A DNA stretch of 44,995 bases from Oscillospiraceae bacterium (lineage in GTDB: Bacteria; Bacillota; Clostridia; Oscillospirales; Ruminococcaceae), in assembly GCA_021202155.1 (NCBI GenBank), contig JAJQDP010000008.1, positions 1 through 44,995 of the forward strand. Reading direction: 5' to 3'. Position 1 is the stretch's first letter; every line of letters begins with the position of its first letter. Positions 8,362 to 16,892 of the stretch are shown one piece after another. The notes under the pieces are model-generated. The model saw nothing but the letters and a program-made list of their open reading frames with translations. It searched no databases and was not told the DNA's origin. Both the position numbers and the translations under genes were made by a program.

Positions 8362-8910
8362 ATGATTTCAGAAAAACTCGAGCAGATTTCGAGGCTTGAT
8401 GCCCAAGAAATCCCGACATATATTGACAAAGTGGCACGTGATGTAGTACAATATTATATTGCGAACAAGCTCCACATAGCCATGGCTGAAAGCTGTACCG
8501 GCGGAATGCTTGCAAGCAGTATCACCTCAGTCTCGGGTGCTTCTGAGATGTTTGAGTGCGGGCTCGTCACCTATTCGGAGAGAATCAAGTCGGAGCTTCT
8601 TGGAATTCCTATAGAGGTAATCAAGGAATACGGCGTTGTATCAGAAGAGGTCGCCCTTGCAATGGCAAGAGGTGTGCTCGATAAATCGGGTGCGGATGTC
8701 GGAATCGGGATAACCGGAATCGCAGGACCTACGGGTGGAACTGATAAGCAACCGGTCGGGACTATTTACGTTTCGGTTGTGACCCGCGAGAAAGAAATCA
8801 CCGAGAATCTTGCTCTTACTGAGCCTGATCCGGGAGTTGATGTGAGGCTCAGAAACCGACTTATGGCTGTCCTATATTCTCTCGAAACGGCTCTTGAGAT
8901 ACTTTTGTAA
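8362..8910 (+). CDS. pncC: CinA C-terminal family protein (nicotinamide-nucleotide amidase)
   Basis: This 182-residue stand-alone CinA C-terminal domain matches PncC, which deamidates NMN to nicotinate mononucleotide and recycles NAD by-products. AESCTGGMLASSIT and GITGIAGPTGGT are the family signatures. The N-terminal MoCF-like half of full CinA is absent. About 25 extra residues precede the usual family start. GAGGCGG is the ribosome site 7 nt before ATG, 12 bp after thiI, so it probably shares the transcript. pncB lies in the same window at 35.5-37 kb but in a different operon. Confidence 0.88.
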   Translation: MISEKLEQISRLDAQEIPTYIDKVARDVVQYYIANKLHIAMAESCTGGMLASSITSVSGASEMFECGLVTYSERIKSELLGIPIEVIKEYGVVSEEVALAMARGVLDKSGADVGIGITGIAGPTGGTDKQPVGTIYVSVVTREKEITENLALTEPDPGVDVRLRNRLMAVLYSLETALEILL

Positions 8911-8969
8911 AACCGGCAGGTATATCGTCTGAACAGGACTTTGTCTCTTAAAAGGAGAATCAGAATAAC

Positions 8970-10100
8970 ATGGCAATGCTTAACGAGGTTCGCCCTGCCG
9001 GGACGCAGGAACGAGACCGTTCCTTCAAAGGAAGAGTCAAGGAGCTCATTCCGTGGAAGGGCGATAGCATTAAAGAAATAATCAGAAAAGTCGTGTATAT
9101 AGGCTCTGTATGCGCGCTTATATACTGCGGCTATACGGTCTATGAGTACCAGTTCGGAACGGTAGACATGTACGAGGATCAGCAGTATCTGTCCAATCTG
9201 TACCACTCCTCAGATACATCCGAGGAAACCGACAGCACGGACAACAGTGCTGTAATGTCAGACGTCACAGTTGATGACGTGATTACCACCGACGATACAA
9301 GCACAGACAGCGACGCTACTGCCACTGTGTCAAAATACCCGGAAGGTATGCTCTCAAGCTTTGAGGCGATATATGACATCAACTCTGACGTTATCGGCTG
9401 GCTTTCCATCGACACCCTTACAGATGACGACGGGAATGCCTATATCGATTACCCAGTCATGCAGACCACCGACAACGACTACTACCTCACGCACGATGTT
9501 TTCGGAAGCGAGACAACCTATGGTGCACTCTTTGCGGATTATAACGTGAAGATTACGGCTGACTCTCATCCAAGAAACACCATCATCTATGGTCACAGCA
9601 TGGCGAGTGGAACGTACTTCAGGCATCTTTTAGACTACAAGAACAGCGTTTCGACCGTTTCAAACAACAGGGTTATCACCTACTCTACTCTCTACGAGGA
9701 GAATCAGTATATCATAATCGCCTGCTTCATAATCGGAATCTATGAATATCAGGACGACAATCCGTTGTTCCTGTACCACACAATCTATGATTTTGATACC
9801 ATCGAGGATTTCGACTACTGGTATCAGAACATCCTCTACCGCAACTACTACACCACCGATATCGAGTGCACGATGGAGGACGAGTATATCACGCTGTCCA
9901 CCTGCTCCTATGAGATTTCGGATTTACGTTGCGTAATCGTTGCAAGGAAGCTTCGCGACGGAGAAGACCCGAGCGTTTACACTTACAAATCGAATCCCAA
10001 CGCCAGAAAGCCGGCGGCATACTATATCGCCTACAACATGAGTGTGCCGGATGATGACGGACCGGACTATCAGTACTACAAAGAAGAAGACGACGATTGA
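8970..10100 (+). CDS. Class B sortase, membrane-anchored
   Basis: This 376-residue class B sortase has a cytoplasmic tail of about 40 residues, one membrane segment (about 41-58), a Ser/Thr/Asp-rich linker (about 75-120) and the catalytic barrel (about 125-340). The presumed catalytic triad is H209 (YGHSM), C312 (TLSTC) and R320. Sortases cleave a C-terminal sorting signal and attach the protein to peptidoglycan or to a pilus. No gene in this window ends in a recognisable sorting signal, so its substrates are elsewhere or non-classical. It opens a four-gene surface cluster and is closely similar to the next gene, as if by tandem duplication. The linker and the acidic tail DDDGPDYQYYKEEDDD are unusual. 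Confidence 0.92.
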   Translation: MAMLNEVRPAGTQERDRSFKGRVKELIPWKGDSIKEIIRKVVYIGSVCALIYCGYTVYEYQFGTVDMYEDQQYLSNLYHSSDTSEETDSTDNSAVMSDVTVDDVITTDDTSTDSDATATVSKYPEGMLSSFEAIYDINSDVIGWLSIDTLTDDDGNAYIDYPVMQTTDNDYYLTHDVFGSETTYGALFADYNVKITADSHPRNTIIYGHSMASGTYFRHLLDYKNSVSTVSNNRVITYSTLYEENQYIIIACFIIGIYEYQDDNPLFLYHTIYDFDTIEDFDYWYQNILYRNYYTTDIECTMEDEYITLSTCSYEISDLRCVIVARKLRDGEDPSVYTYKSNPNARKPAAYYIAYNMSVPDDDGPDYQYYKEEDDD

Positions 10101-10164
10101 GCTTTCTTTGAAAAGAAAATCGGACAAGAATGAATAAAACACAACCCACAAGGAGTATGATTGA

Positions 10165-11055
10165 ATGAAAAAGGCAAAACCGATCAACAAGACAGCACTA
10201 TTTTTAGCGGCAGTTATGGCTATAAGCATCTTTACAGGTTGCTCAAAGCAGATTGACGAGGAGCCGGAAGTGACCGAGAGCACAACAGTTGCAACAGAAG
10301 CTACTACCGCTCCGACTACCACAACGGAAGCTACAACCGAACCGGAACCAGAACCGGAGCCGGAGATGCTTGAAAAGTATGTCGAATACTACGAGCAGAA
10401 TAACGACTTTGTGGGTTGGATTTGTATTCCGACACTCACCAATTCAAGCGGAGATCCATACATAGACTATCCCGTCGTCCAGGCAGATGACAATTCGGAA
10501 TACCTGAATCTTTCCTTTGAGCGGGAGTATTCCTCTGCCGGTTGTATTTATGCTGACTATAAGGTGCCGATAACCGCTACATCACACGCTGACAACATCA
10601 CTCTTTATGGGCACAGCATGGCGAACGGAACCTATTTCAGACGTCTTCTTGACTACAAAAACGGCGTCGACGTTGTCCAGGACAACTACGTCATCAACTT
10701 TGATACCCTCTGGGAAGAAAATCAGTACGTCATAGTCGCCTGCTTCCTTATCGGAATCTACGAATGGCAGGACAGCGAGCCGCTATTTGAATACTACAAG
10801 TGCCGCACATTCGACACGGAAGAGGATTACAACTACTTCTACGAGAATATTATGCTCAGAACCTACTATACAAGCAACATTGAATGTGAGTATGGCGACG
10901 AGTTCCTTACTCTCTCCACCTGTGCCTATGACTTCGACGATTCCCGCTGGGTTGTCGTTGCAAGAAAAGTCAGGGATGGCGAGGACATTTCCGGCTATAC
11001 ATATGAGAAGAACTCCTCAAGGCACAAGCCGGACAGCGTATCTTACAATTATTAA
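10165..11055 (+). CDS. Class B sortase with lipoprotein signal peptide
   Basis: The 296-residue protein begins with a lipoprotein signal (lipobox FTGC, C26 as lipidation site). A Thr/Glu/Pro-rich linker (about residues 35-68) ending in EPEPEPEPE precedes a class B sortase domain. The presumed catalytic residues are H150 (YGHSM), C253 (TLSTC) and R261. The catalytic core is strongly similar to the preceding sortase, but the transmembrane anchor is replaced by a predicted lipid anchor. Sortases usually have a transmembrane anchor, so the lipoprotein form is atypical. It probably works on the outer face of the membrane on the same kind of substrate as its neighbour. AAGGAGT before ATG is the ribosome site. 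Confidence 0.9.
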   Translation: MKKAKPINKTALFLAAVMAISIFTGCSKQIDEEPEVTESTTVATEATTAPTTTTEATTEPEPEPEPEMLEKYVEYYEQNNDFVGWICIPTLTNSSGDPYIDYPVVQADDNSEYLNLSFEREYSSAGCIYADYKVPITATSHADNITLYGHSMANGTYFRRLLDYKNGVDVVQDNYVINFDTLWEENQYVIVACFLIGIYEWQDSEPLFEYYKCRTFDTEEDYNYFYENIMLRTYYTSNIECEYGDEFLTLSTCAYDFDDSRWVVVARKVRDGEDISGYTYEKNSSRHKPDSVSYNY

Positions 11056-11112
11056 GCCTGAATAAATCAGGAAATATTTGACAACAATCTTTGACAGAAA
11101 GGAGCTGACGCA

Positions 11113-12486
11113 TTGAAGAAAGTATTTACCCTGAAACGGGTCATAATTCTTTTGTGTCTTGTACTTGTGTATACAGCCGCGCTGAACTATATCAGAGTTT
11201 TGGCTTCGAGCACGGTTCTTAATGACATCACCTTCGACAGCGATTCCGCTTCGGCACTGTCTGATGAAGTGGATGAAGAGATTGAGACTGAAAGCCTCAC
11301 TGAGGAGGTTGCAGAAGTAGCTAAGTACTACGATTCTCAGATTCAGAAGGCGGCTATAGACTCCTATGAGATATTTGCGCCGGTTACGACTGAAGTGACC
11401 GCTGTGACGACCGTATCGGAAACAACTGAGGTTGTCACTACGACCGCTCCGCCGGAAACCTCCGCTACCACTGCAGGCACAACGGTGCAGACTACTACTG
11501 CCGCTACCACTACAACCGTTACCACCACTACTGAAGCGACTACCACTGAGGAGGACGTCGAGGTTGATGAGGATGAGGACGTCGACATTGAAGATGAGGC
11601 GGAAGAATCTTCAGGTAATCTCCTGCTTTCGTCTGTAAGCTCTACATCGAGCTATTCAAGCGACAACCTGAATAACGGCAAGAGCTACAAGAACGAAACC
11701 CTGACTATATACGACAGCAGTTCGGGAAGATACGTCACCGACAATGCTTTCGACATCGTCTGCCAGGTTACCTATGCTGAAATCGGTGCCTCCATGGAGG
11801 AGGAAACCATCAAGGCTCAGGCTGTCGCCGTCTACACCTACATCAAGTATTATGAAGCCAAGGGTGAATATGCTTCCGTCTCGCTCAAATCTAATGTTCC
11901 CGACAAGATTATAGAGTGCGTTGAGGCTGTCGACGGATTGGCTATGTATTATGATGGTGAGTATATTCTTGCTTCATTCTGCGCCGCTACTGCCGGTGTC
12001 ACCTGCTCAAGTGCAAATGTCTGGGGCGGCGAAAGAGCTTATCTGCAATCGGTTGTGAGCGAATTCGACTTCTTGGACACCGACAACTACGGAAGAGTGA
12101 CCACCTATACCGTTGAAGAGCTCAGAAAAAAGATTGAATCCAAGACGAATATTACTCTTTCGGATAACTATGAAAACTGGATTCAGATTCTTTCATACAC
12201 TGACGGCGGCTATGTCGGAAACATCGCTATTGACGGGCACACCACAGCTACCGTTTCAGGAACTGAAAGGACTCTCACGGCGTACGTATTCAGAACCTAC
12301 ATTTTGAGCATCCGCTCGACCTGCTTTACCGTCAGCTATTCAAACGGTGTCTTCACTTTCGTCACCTATGGCTACGGTCACGGAGTCGGATTGTCTCAGG
12401 AAGGAGCAAATCTTTATGCCATATATGCAGGGTACACCTTTGACCAGATCCTGCACCACTACTATACCGGCATAACGATTGCATAA
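11113..12486 (+). CDS. SpoIID/LytB domain protein with Thr-rich stalk
   Basis: This 457-residue surface protein has an N-terminal membrane segment (about residues 8-28), an acidic region, a Thr-rich low-complexity stalk (about 91-146), an acidic patch and a C-terminal SpoIID domain (about 205-455). The presumed catalytic glutamate is E223 in TYAEIGASMEE, and the family's YGHGVGLSQEGA motif is at about 419-431. SpoIID proteins cleave peptidoglycan strands lacking stem peptides during sporulation; LytB relatives act in growing cells. The stalk and the sortase neighbours suggest a wall-remodelling role outside sporulation. The ribosome site is AAAGGAG. The stop is 5 bp upstream of the next ATG. 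Confidence 0.88.
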   Translation: MKKVFTLKRVIILLCLVLVYTAALNYIRVLASSTVLNDITFDSDSASALSDEVDEEIETESLTEEVAEVAKYYDSQIQKAAIDSYEIFAPVTTEVTAVTTVSETTEVVTTTAPPETSATTAGTTVQTTTAATTTTVTTTTEATTTEEDVEVDEDEDVDIEDEAEESSGNLLLSSVSSTSSYSSDNLNNGKSYKNETLTIYDSSSGRYVTDNAFDIVCQVTYAEIGASMEEETIKAQAVAVYTYIKYYEAKGEYASVSLKSNVPDKIIECVEAVDGLAMYYDGEYILASFCAATAGVTCSSANVWGGERAYLQSVVSEFDFLDTDNYGRVTTYTVEELRKKIESKTNITLSDNYENWIQILSYTDGGYVGNIAIDGHTTATVSGTERTLTAYVFRTYILSIRSTCFTVSYSNGVFTFVTYGYGHGVGLSQEGANLYAIYAGYTFDQILHHYYTGITIA

Positions 12487-12490
12487 AACT

Positions 12491-13435
12491 ATGAAAAGAC
12501 TTATTTCACTATTACTGATTGCAGTATTATCGCTCAGCATATTCACCTCCTGCGGTGATACAGAAGCTTTCGCGGACGTCACAACGGATGTGGCAGAGTA
12601 CACATACACAAGTGACGCCGAGGAAGAACCGGAAGCTACCACCTCTGAGGAAGAAGAAACCGAGAGTGTTGGGCTCTACATCTATGACAACACCGCGGTT
12701 GTCGAGGCTTACAAGTCAGGCGACACAAGTGCTCTTGAAATCGATGATTTACTCATCTATATGGCGGCAGTTGACGCTATTGCGGAGTTCTATACCGAAG
12801 GGATGAGCGACGATGAGATTGCCCTCGCGGCTCACGACTATATCACGACGCGTGTCACCTACGACATGGATGAATTCAATCTCATCGGCTCGGCAATAGC
12901 TGAATCGAGCACTCCATTCGGTGCTCTCATCTTCGGCGAAGCCATCTGCATGGGTTACACAACTACATTTCAGCTTTTCATGGACATGCTCGGAGTTGAG
13001 TCGATGATTGTTACCGGCTCTTCCGACGGCGAAGACCATGCGTGGAATATGATTTGCGTCGATGACAAGTGGTATCACATCGACTGCACATGGGACGATT
13101 TCGTACCCGACTATGAGGGAAGAAGACCCTTCCACACCTATTTCATGGTAACCGACGGAGTTATCGGGCTTGAACATATCTGGGACACCGAATCCACCCC
13201 TGTTGCGGACAGCGAGGATTATGTTTATTTCTTCACTCATGACTGCTATGCGGAAACAACCGAGGAGTTGCAGGCTATTCTTGAAGCCGAAACAAAAGAC
13301 GGCGACTTGAGAGCAGAGGTCGCAATGCCACTTGATGCTGACCTTGGGTATCCGACGCTGAGCACCGCTTCGATTTATGCGTATTGGAGGATGGATTTCG
13401 AGAGCTATTCGGTGGTTATCTACTATCTTGAATGA
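12491..13435 (+). CDS. Transglutaminase-like lipoprotein
   Basis: This 314-residue protein has a lipoprotein signal (FTSC, C21 predicted lipidation site), an acidic/Thr-rich linker, then a transglutaminase-like domain. The triad is visible as C153 (EAICMGYT), H183 (DHAWN) and D198 (HIDCTWDD). Bacterial members act as peptidases, isopeptidases or cross-linkers on surface proteins or wall peptides. The start at ATG 12491 gives a clean signal peptide; an in-frame TTG at 12479 would overlap the upstream gene. No clear Shine-Dalgarno is present, so translation is probably coupled to the SpoIID gene. It is the last gene before the terminator at 13445. Confidence 0.85.
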   Translation: MKRLISLLLIAVLSLSIFTSCGDTEAFADVTTDVAEYTYTSDAEEEPEATTSEEEETESVGLYIYDNTAVVEAYKSGDTSALEIDDLLIYMAAVDAIAEFYTEGMSDDEIALAAHDYITTRVTYDMDEFNLIGSAIAESSTPFGALIFGEAICMGYTTTFQLFMDMLGVESMIVTGSSDGEDHAWNMICVDDKWYHIDCTWDDFVPDYEGRRPFHTYFMVTDGVIGLEHIWDTESTPVADSEDYVYFFTHDCYAETTEELQAILEAETKDGDLRAEVAMPLDADLGYPTLSTASIYAYWRMDFESYSVVIYYLE

Positions 13436-13444
13436 TGGGATTTG

Positions 13445-13466
13445 CGGCGCGATTTGCGCCGTTTTT
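13445..13466 (+). terminator. Terminator of the sortase operon
   Basis: CGGCGC-GATTT-GCGCCG followed by five T gives a short, GC-rich intrinsic terminator 9 bp after the transglutaminase-like gene. Confidence 0.8.
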
Positions 13467-13471
13467 CATGC

Positions 13472-13500
13472 TTGCAAACTGTGTGCGAATGCGCTATAAT
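13472..13500 (+). promoter_or_regulatory. Promoter of the SDR reductase gene
   Basis: TTGCAA (13472-13477), a 17-nt spacer and TATAAT (13495-13500) stand between the upstream terminator and the reductase start codon. Confidence 0.7.
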
Positions 13501-13533
13501 AGAATAAGATTTTAGTGCCTCAGAGGTGATGGG

Positions 13534-14262
13534 ATGAAGGTAGCTCTTGTGACGGGTGGTTCCCGCGGAATAGGTGCGGCGGCGGCAGTGGAACTTGCGA
13601 AGCTCGGATATGCCGTTGCTGTGAACTATAAAACTAACTTTGAAGCCGCGGAAAGCGTATGCAAAGAAATCCGGGATTCCGGCGGAATTGCCATGGCTTT
13701 TCAGGCGGATATTTCTGACCCGGAGGCACTGGACAGGATGTTTGATAGCATTCATGATGAACTCGGCGAGATTTCTGTTCTTGTGAATAATGCCGGAGTC
13801 GCCTACATCGGGCTTCTGCAGGATATGAGTGACGAGGAAATCAAAAATCTGAGTGGCGTGAACCTCATGGGCGCGATGCTTTGCACCAAGCGGGCTGTTC
13901 CCGAGATGATTAAGCGGCACGACGGGGTTATCATAAACATCGCTTCAATGTGGGGAGAAGTCGGTGCTTCGTGTGAAGTAGTATACTCTGCATGTAAGGC
14001 AGGGATTATCGGTTTCACAAAGGCACTTGCAAAAGAATTGGGACCAAGTGGTATCAGAGTAAACTGCGTCTCTCCGGGAGTTATCGATACAGACATGAAC
14101 TCAGAACTCACCGACAAAACGATAAGCGAGCTTTGTGAGGAAACTCCCCTGCTCCGCATCGGGACACCGGCAGACGTCGGAAAGGCGATAGCATTTTTGG
14201 CAAGCGATAAAGCCTCATTTATAACGGGACAGGTTATCTCGGTGAACGGCGGCATCATATAG
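13534..14262 (+). CDS. SDR-family oxidoreductase, FabG-like
   Basis: This 242-residue classical short-chain dehydrogenase has the cofactor motif TGGSRGIG (residues 7-14), the NNAG motif (about 85-88), and catalytic S138, Y151 and K155 (YSACK). It is close to 3-oxoacyl-ACP reductase (FabG) in length and ends in the usual SVNGG. acpS follows two genes later, which would fit fatty-acid synthesis, but no other fab gene is near. Substrate specificity within the SDR family cannot be read from sequence. The start is set by AGAGGTG upstream of ATG. Confidence 0.85.
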   Translation: MKVALVTGGSRGIGAAAAVELAKLGYAVAVNYKTNFEAAESVCKEIRDSGGIAMAFQADISDPEALDRMFDSIHDELGEISVLVNNAGVAYIGLLQDMSDEEIKNLSGVNLMGAMLCTKRAVPEMIKRHDGVIINIASMWGEVGASCEVVYSACKAGIIGFTKALAKELGPSGIRVNCVSPGVIDTDMNSELTDKTISELCEETPLLRIGTPADVGKAIAFLASDKASFITGQVISVNGGII

Positions 14263-14300
14263 AAATTCGGAATTAATCGATATGAAAGGACAATATATTT

Positions 14301-14807
14301 ATGGAAACTATAAGAGAGCAGTTGGTGCAAAGACCATTTACAAAGTCTGACAGAACCAAGCAATATGCTATAACGATTCTTTCGTTTGTACTTGGATTGG
14401 CGGTACTTTTCTTTATGATTAACCTGTTCAGCAGTGTTTATTTTCTCGTCGGGCTTGTTTTGGGACTACTTCTGGCTGTTGGAATTATTTATCTCGGCTA
14501 TTACCTTCTTGGCAGGTTGAATGTTGAGTATGAGTACTGCGTTGCGGGAACCTCGATTTCTGTCGACAAGATTATCGACAGAAAGAAGAGAAAGCCGCTC
14601 TGTAGCTTTGACCTTCGGGACGCCACAGGCTTTTACCATTCAAGAAAAGACCAGGGCGATGCCGTTGCCTACAGCGTTGAGGGCGACGATGGCGACATCT
14701 ATACAATAGAATTCAACGAACCCCAGAGCGGCGAGATTTATCTCTACTTCACACCTGATGAGAAGACGCTCGATATGATTTCCATCTATCTTCCGAGGCT
14801 GTCATGA
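14301..14807 (+). CDS. Small conserved membrane protein (DUF6106-like)
   Basis: This 168-residue protein has two predicted membrane helices (about residues 25-45 and 48-70) and a soluble C-terminal domain of about 95 residues. GRLNVEYEYCVAGTSISVDKI resembles a clostridial family of unknown function that I recall as DUF6106, but this could not be checked. The ribosome site is AAAGGACA. Its stop overlaps the acpS start (ATGA), so it is translated with acpS. Its function is not known. Confidence 0.7.
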   Translation: METIREQLVQRPFTKSDRTKQYAITILSFVLGLAVLFFMINLFSSVYFLVGLVLGLLLAVGIIYLGYYLLGRLNVEYEYCVAGTSISVDKIIDRKKRKPLCSFDLRDATGFYHSRKDQGDAVAYSVEGDDGDIYTIEFNEPQSGEIYLYFTPDEKTLDMISIYLPRLS

Positions 14808-15154
14808 AAGTAGGAATTGACTGCGTGGACATCTCGCGCATTGAGAAAAGTATCGAAATCCCGACGTTCCTCGAAAGAATTTTCTCGGAAAATGAGATTG
14901 CTATGTTCACTAAAAGAAAAATGAATCCGCAGACCATCGCCGCAAACTTTGCCGCAAAGGAAGCGTTCTCGAAATCCCTTGGAATCGGCATAAGAGGCTT
15001 TAAGCTCAAAGAGGTCTCGATTCTTCGGAATGATTTGGGTGCGCCTTACATAGAGCTCACCGGCAGGGCGGCTGAAATTGCCGGGAGCACGCAATTCACC
15101 GTCAGCATCACCCACACTGAAACTGTTGCGACCGCGATTGTTATCGCATATTGA
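14804..15154 (+). CDS. acpS: Holo-[acyl-carrier-protein] synthase
   Basis: This 116-residue AcpS transfers 4'-phosphopantetheine from CoA to the serine of acyl carrier protein. The family motifs are GIDCVDISRIEK at the N-terminus, with the metal-binding aspartate, and FAAKEAFSKSLG near residues 46-57. SITHTETVATA, the counterpart of the usual SISH motif, is near the C-terminus. It overlaps the upstream gene by 4 bp and is followed after 3 bp by nnrD, an acpS-nnrD order common in bacteria. Confidence 0.93.
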   Translation: MKVGIDCVDISRIEKSIEIPTFLERIFSENEIAMFTKRKMNPQTIAANFAAKEAFSKSLGIGIRGFKLKEVSILRNDLGAPYIELTGRAAEIAGSTQFTVSITHTETVATAIVIAY

Positions 15155-15157
15155 GCT

Positions 15158-16156
15158 ATGAATATTACATCTACTATATCCTGGGAGGCTCTTTATAAAG
15201 CCGAGATTACAGCTTCCGAAAATAACGTCCACATCTCCACTGTCCTTGAACCGGACGGCGGAGACATTAAGGTTGTCGACAAATATGTAGCTGTTGGACT
15301 TATGCGCGAAAACATTCAGAGCCGACCGGTTAACTCACACAAGGGCACGTTCGGGCGGCTTTTGTCGATAGTTGGCTCTGACAGATACCCAGGTGCGGCG
15401 GCTATCTCAGCCATGTCGGCTCTTCGCTCTGGAGTCGGACTTATGAGCGTCTGCACAACTGAGCGGTCGGCGATTTCGCTTGCTTCAAACGTCAAGGAAT
15501 GCACCCTGTTCCCCTGCCATTCGGACGAGGACGGGTTTATAAGACCAACTGAGCATGAGCTTGAGGGGATTCTTGAACTGATTAATGCCTCGGATGCTGT
15601 TCTTATTGGCTGTGGTCTTGGGACAAACCTGGGAGCAATGGCTGTACTTGAAGCAGTAATCGAAAATGCAAATTGTCCCATAATTATCGACGCGGATGGA
15701 ATAAACCTTGTCTCAAGGCGCATAGAATTCCTTAGAAAAGCAAAGACAGATGTCATTCTGACGCCCCATCCGGCGGAGCTTTCAAGGCTTTCGCACGTTG
15801 ACACCAAGACTGCCGTCAGCAATCGTTACGAAATAGCAAAGAAGCTTTCGGAAGAGTACGGCGTGACCGTCGTCTCGAAATCCTGCTCGACGCTGATTGT
15901 CAGTCCGGAAGAATCATACGTTACGATGTTCGGAAACAACGGGCTGTCGAAAGGCGGGAGTGGCGACATGCTGGCGGGGCTTATCGGCTCATTCACAGCG
16001 CAGGGAAAAAAGCCTGTGACTGCTGGAATCTTGGGAGCGTACGCTATGGGAGCTTCCTGTGAGGAGGTCTCAAAGAGGCTGTCGTGCACCGGAATGCTTG
16101 CAAGTGACATTATTTCCTATCTGCCTGAGCTTTTCAAGAACTTTGAGAGGGCTTGA
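15158..16156 (+). CDS. nnrD: ADP-dependent NAD(P)H-hydrate dehydratase
   Basis: This 332-residue protein is the YjeF C-terminal, ribokinase-fold domain, which repairs hydrated NAD(P)H using ADP or ATP. Visible motifs are SHKGTFGRLLSIVGSD (about residues 64-79), LTPHPAELSRL, and the anion-hole motif KGGSGDMLAG. The NnrE epimerase domain found in the bifunctional enzyme is missing. Instead there are about 60 N-terminal residues, beginning MNITSTISWEALYK, whose role is unclear. The gene follows acpS by 3 bp and is followed without a gap by a lipoprotein gene. Confidence 0.9.
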   Translation: MNITSTISWEALYKAEITASENNVHISTVLEPDGGDIKVVDKYVAVGLMRENIQSRPVNSHKGTFGRLLSIVGSDRYPGAAAISAMSALRSGVGLMSVCTTERSAISLASNVKECTLFPCHSDEDGFIRPTEHELEGILELINASDAVLIGCGLGTNLGAMAVLEAVIENANCPIIIDADGINLVSRRIEFLRKAKTDVILTPHPAELSRLSHVDTKTAVSNRYEIAKKLSEEYGVTVVSKSCSTLIVSPEESYVTMFGNNGLSKGGSGDMLAGLIGSFTAQGKKPVTAGILGAYAMGASCEEVSKRLSCTGMLASDIISYLPELFKNFERA

Positions 16157-16753
16157 TTGAGTTTGAGGCAAAATCTAAAAAAATTAACTGCAATCTTTTT
16201 ATCCGTAATCTTGGTGATGGGGCTGTGCGGTTGCTCGATGTCATCGGTCACCACAAATGAGAAATCACTCCCGACAGCTTTCACGGCGACTGCCGAGGTC
16301 GACTTTGACGACACCATCTATGAGATGCTACTCACGCGTTGGAGCGATGGCTGGTGGAATGTTGAACTCACCTCCCCTGCTATAGTCAGCGGGCTTATAT
16401 TTGACGTCAAAGGTGAGGAGACCACGATTTCCTTCAAAGGGCTGAACTTTTCCTTTGACAGTTCAAAGTTTCCGGTCGGGTCGGTTGTTGCGCTTGTGAC
16501 GAAATCGTTTGACAAGCTCGTTCCGCTTGAGCTTGACGTCACCGAGGGTGAGGAGTCAGACTATTGCTCCGGTGAGGAGGGCGGAACTATCTATTCGCTC
16601 ACCTTCAGCAAGACCGGAATTCCGATGGTCTTGGAGCTTGGCGAGAGCGACGACGAAAACTACATGCGGATTTCGTTTGTGGAGTTCGATCTCATCTCTT
16701 CCGAAAGTGAAGACGACACCTTAGGAACTGAGGATATTATTATCGAAGAATAG
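16157..16753 (+). CDS. Hypothetical lipoprotein
   Basis: This 198-residue protein has a lipoprotein signal peptide whose lipobox is LCGC, with C26 as the likely lipidation site. The mature part is mainly beta-type (TAEVDFDDTIYEMLLTRW, then repeated short strands) and ends in an acidic tail, EDIIIEE. It starts at TTG 16157, immediately after the nnrD stop codon, with GAGAGG as ribosome site. I do not recognise the family. It is the last gene of the acpS-nnrD transcript. Confidence 0.75.
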   Translation: MSLRQNLKKLTAIFLSVILVMGLCGCSMSSVTTNEKSLPTAFTATAEVDFDDTIYEMLLTRWSDGWWNVELTSPAIVSGLIFDVKGEETTISFKGLNFSFDSSKFPVGSVVALVTKSFDKLVPLELDVTEGEESDYCSGEEGGTIYSLTFSKTGIPMVLELGESDDENYMRISFVEFDLISSESEDDTLGTEDIIIEE

Positions 16754-16762
16754 AACCAATGC

Positions 16763-16786
16763 CCTGCAAATTGCGGGGCGTTTTCA
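16763..16786 (+). terminator. Terminator of the acpS-nnrD operon
   Basis: GCCCTGC-AAATT-GCGGGGC (7 bp, one G-U pair) followed by GTTTTC forms an intrinsic terminator about 10 bp past the lipoprotein gene. Confidence 0.7.
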
Positions 16787-16827
16787 TGTCCCGACGAAAT
16801 CTTAATAAAATCTTAAGAATTGAACTG

Positions 16828-16856
16828 TTGACTTGAGGCATAACCGGCATTAAAAT
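16828..16856 (+). promoter_or_regulatory. Promoter of the C39-like gene
   Basis: TTGACT (16828-16833), a 17-nt spacer and TAAAAT (16851-16856) stand 36 nt upstream of the start codon. Confidence 0.65.
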
Positions 16857-16892
16857 TATATAAAGCGACAATTTTAGTGCGGAGGACAAGCC

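Noticed and set aside
10165-11055. Pilus assembly locus
   Set aside because: No pilin, CNA-type repeat or sorting-signal protein is present; only the sortases suggest it.
11364-11588. Val/Ser/Thr-rich minus-strand frame opposite the SpoIID stalk
   Set aside because: It is a by-product of the Thr-rich low-complexity stalk on the plus strand.
13803-14363. Open frame antisense to the SDR gene (186 codons)
   Set aside because: It mirrors a confidently assigned reductase with full catalytic motifs and has no ribosome site or family features.
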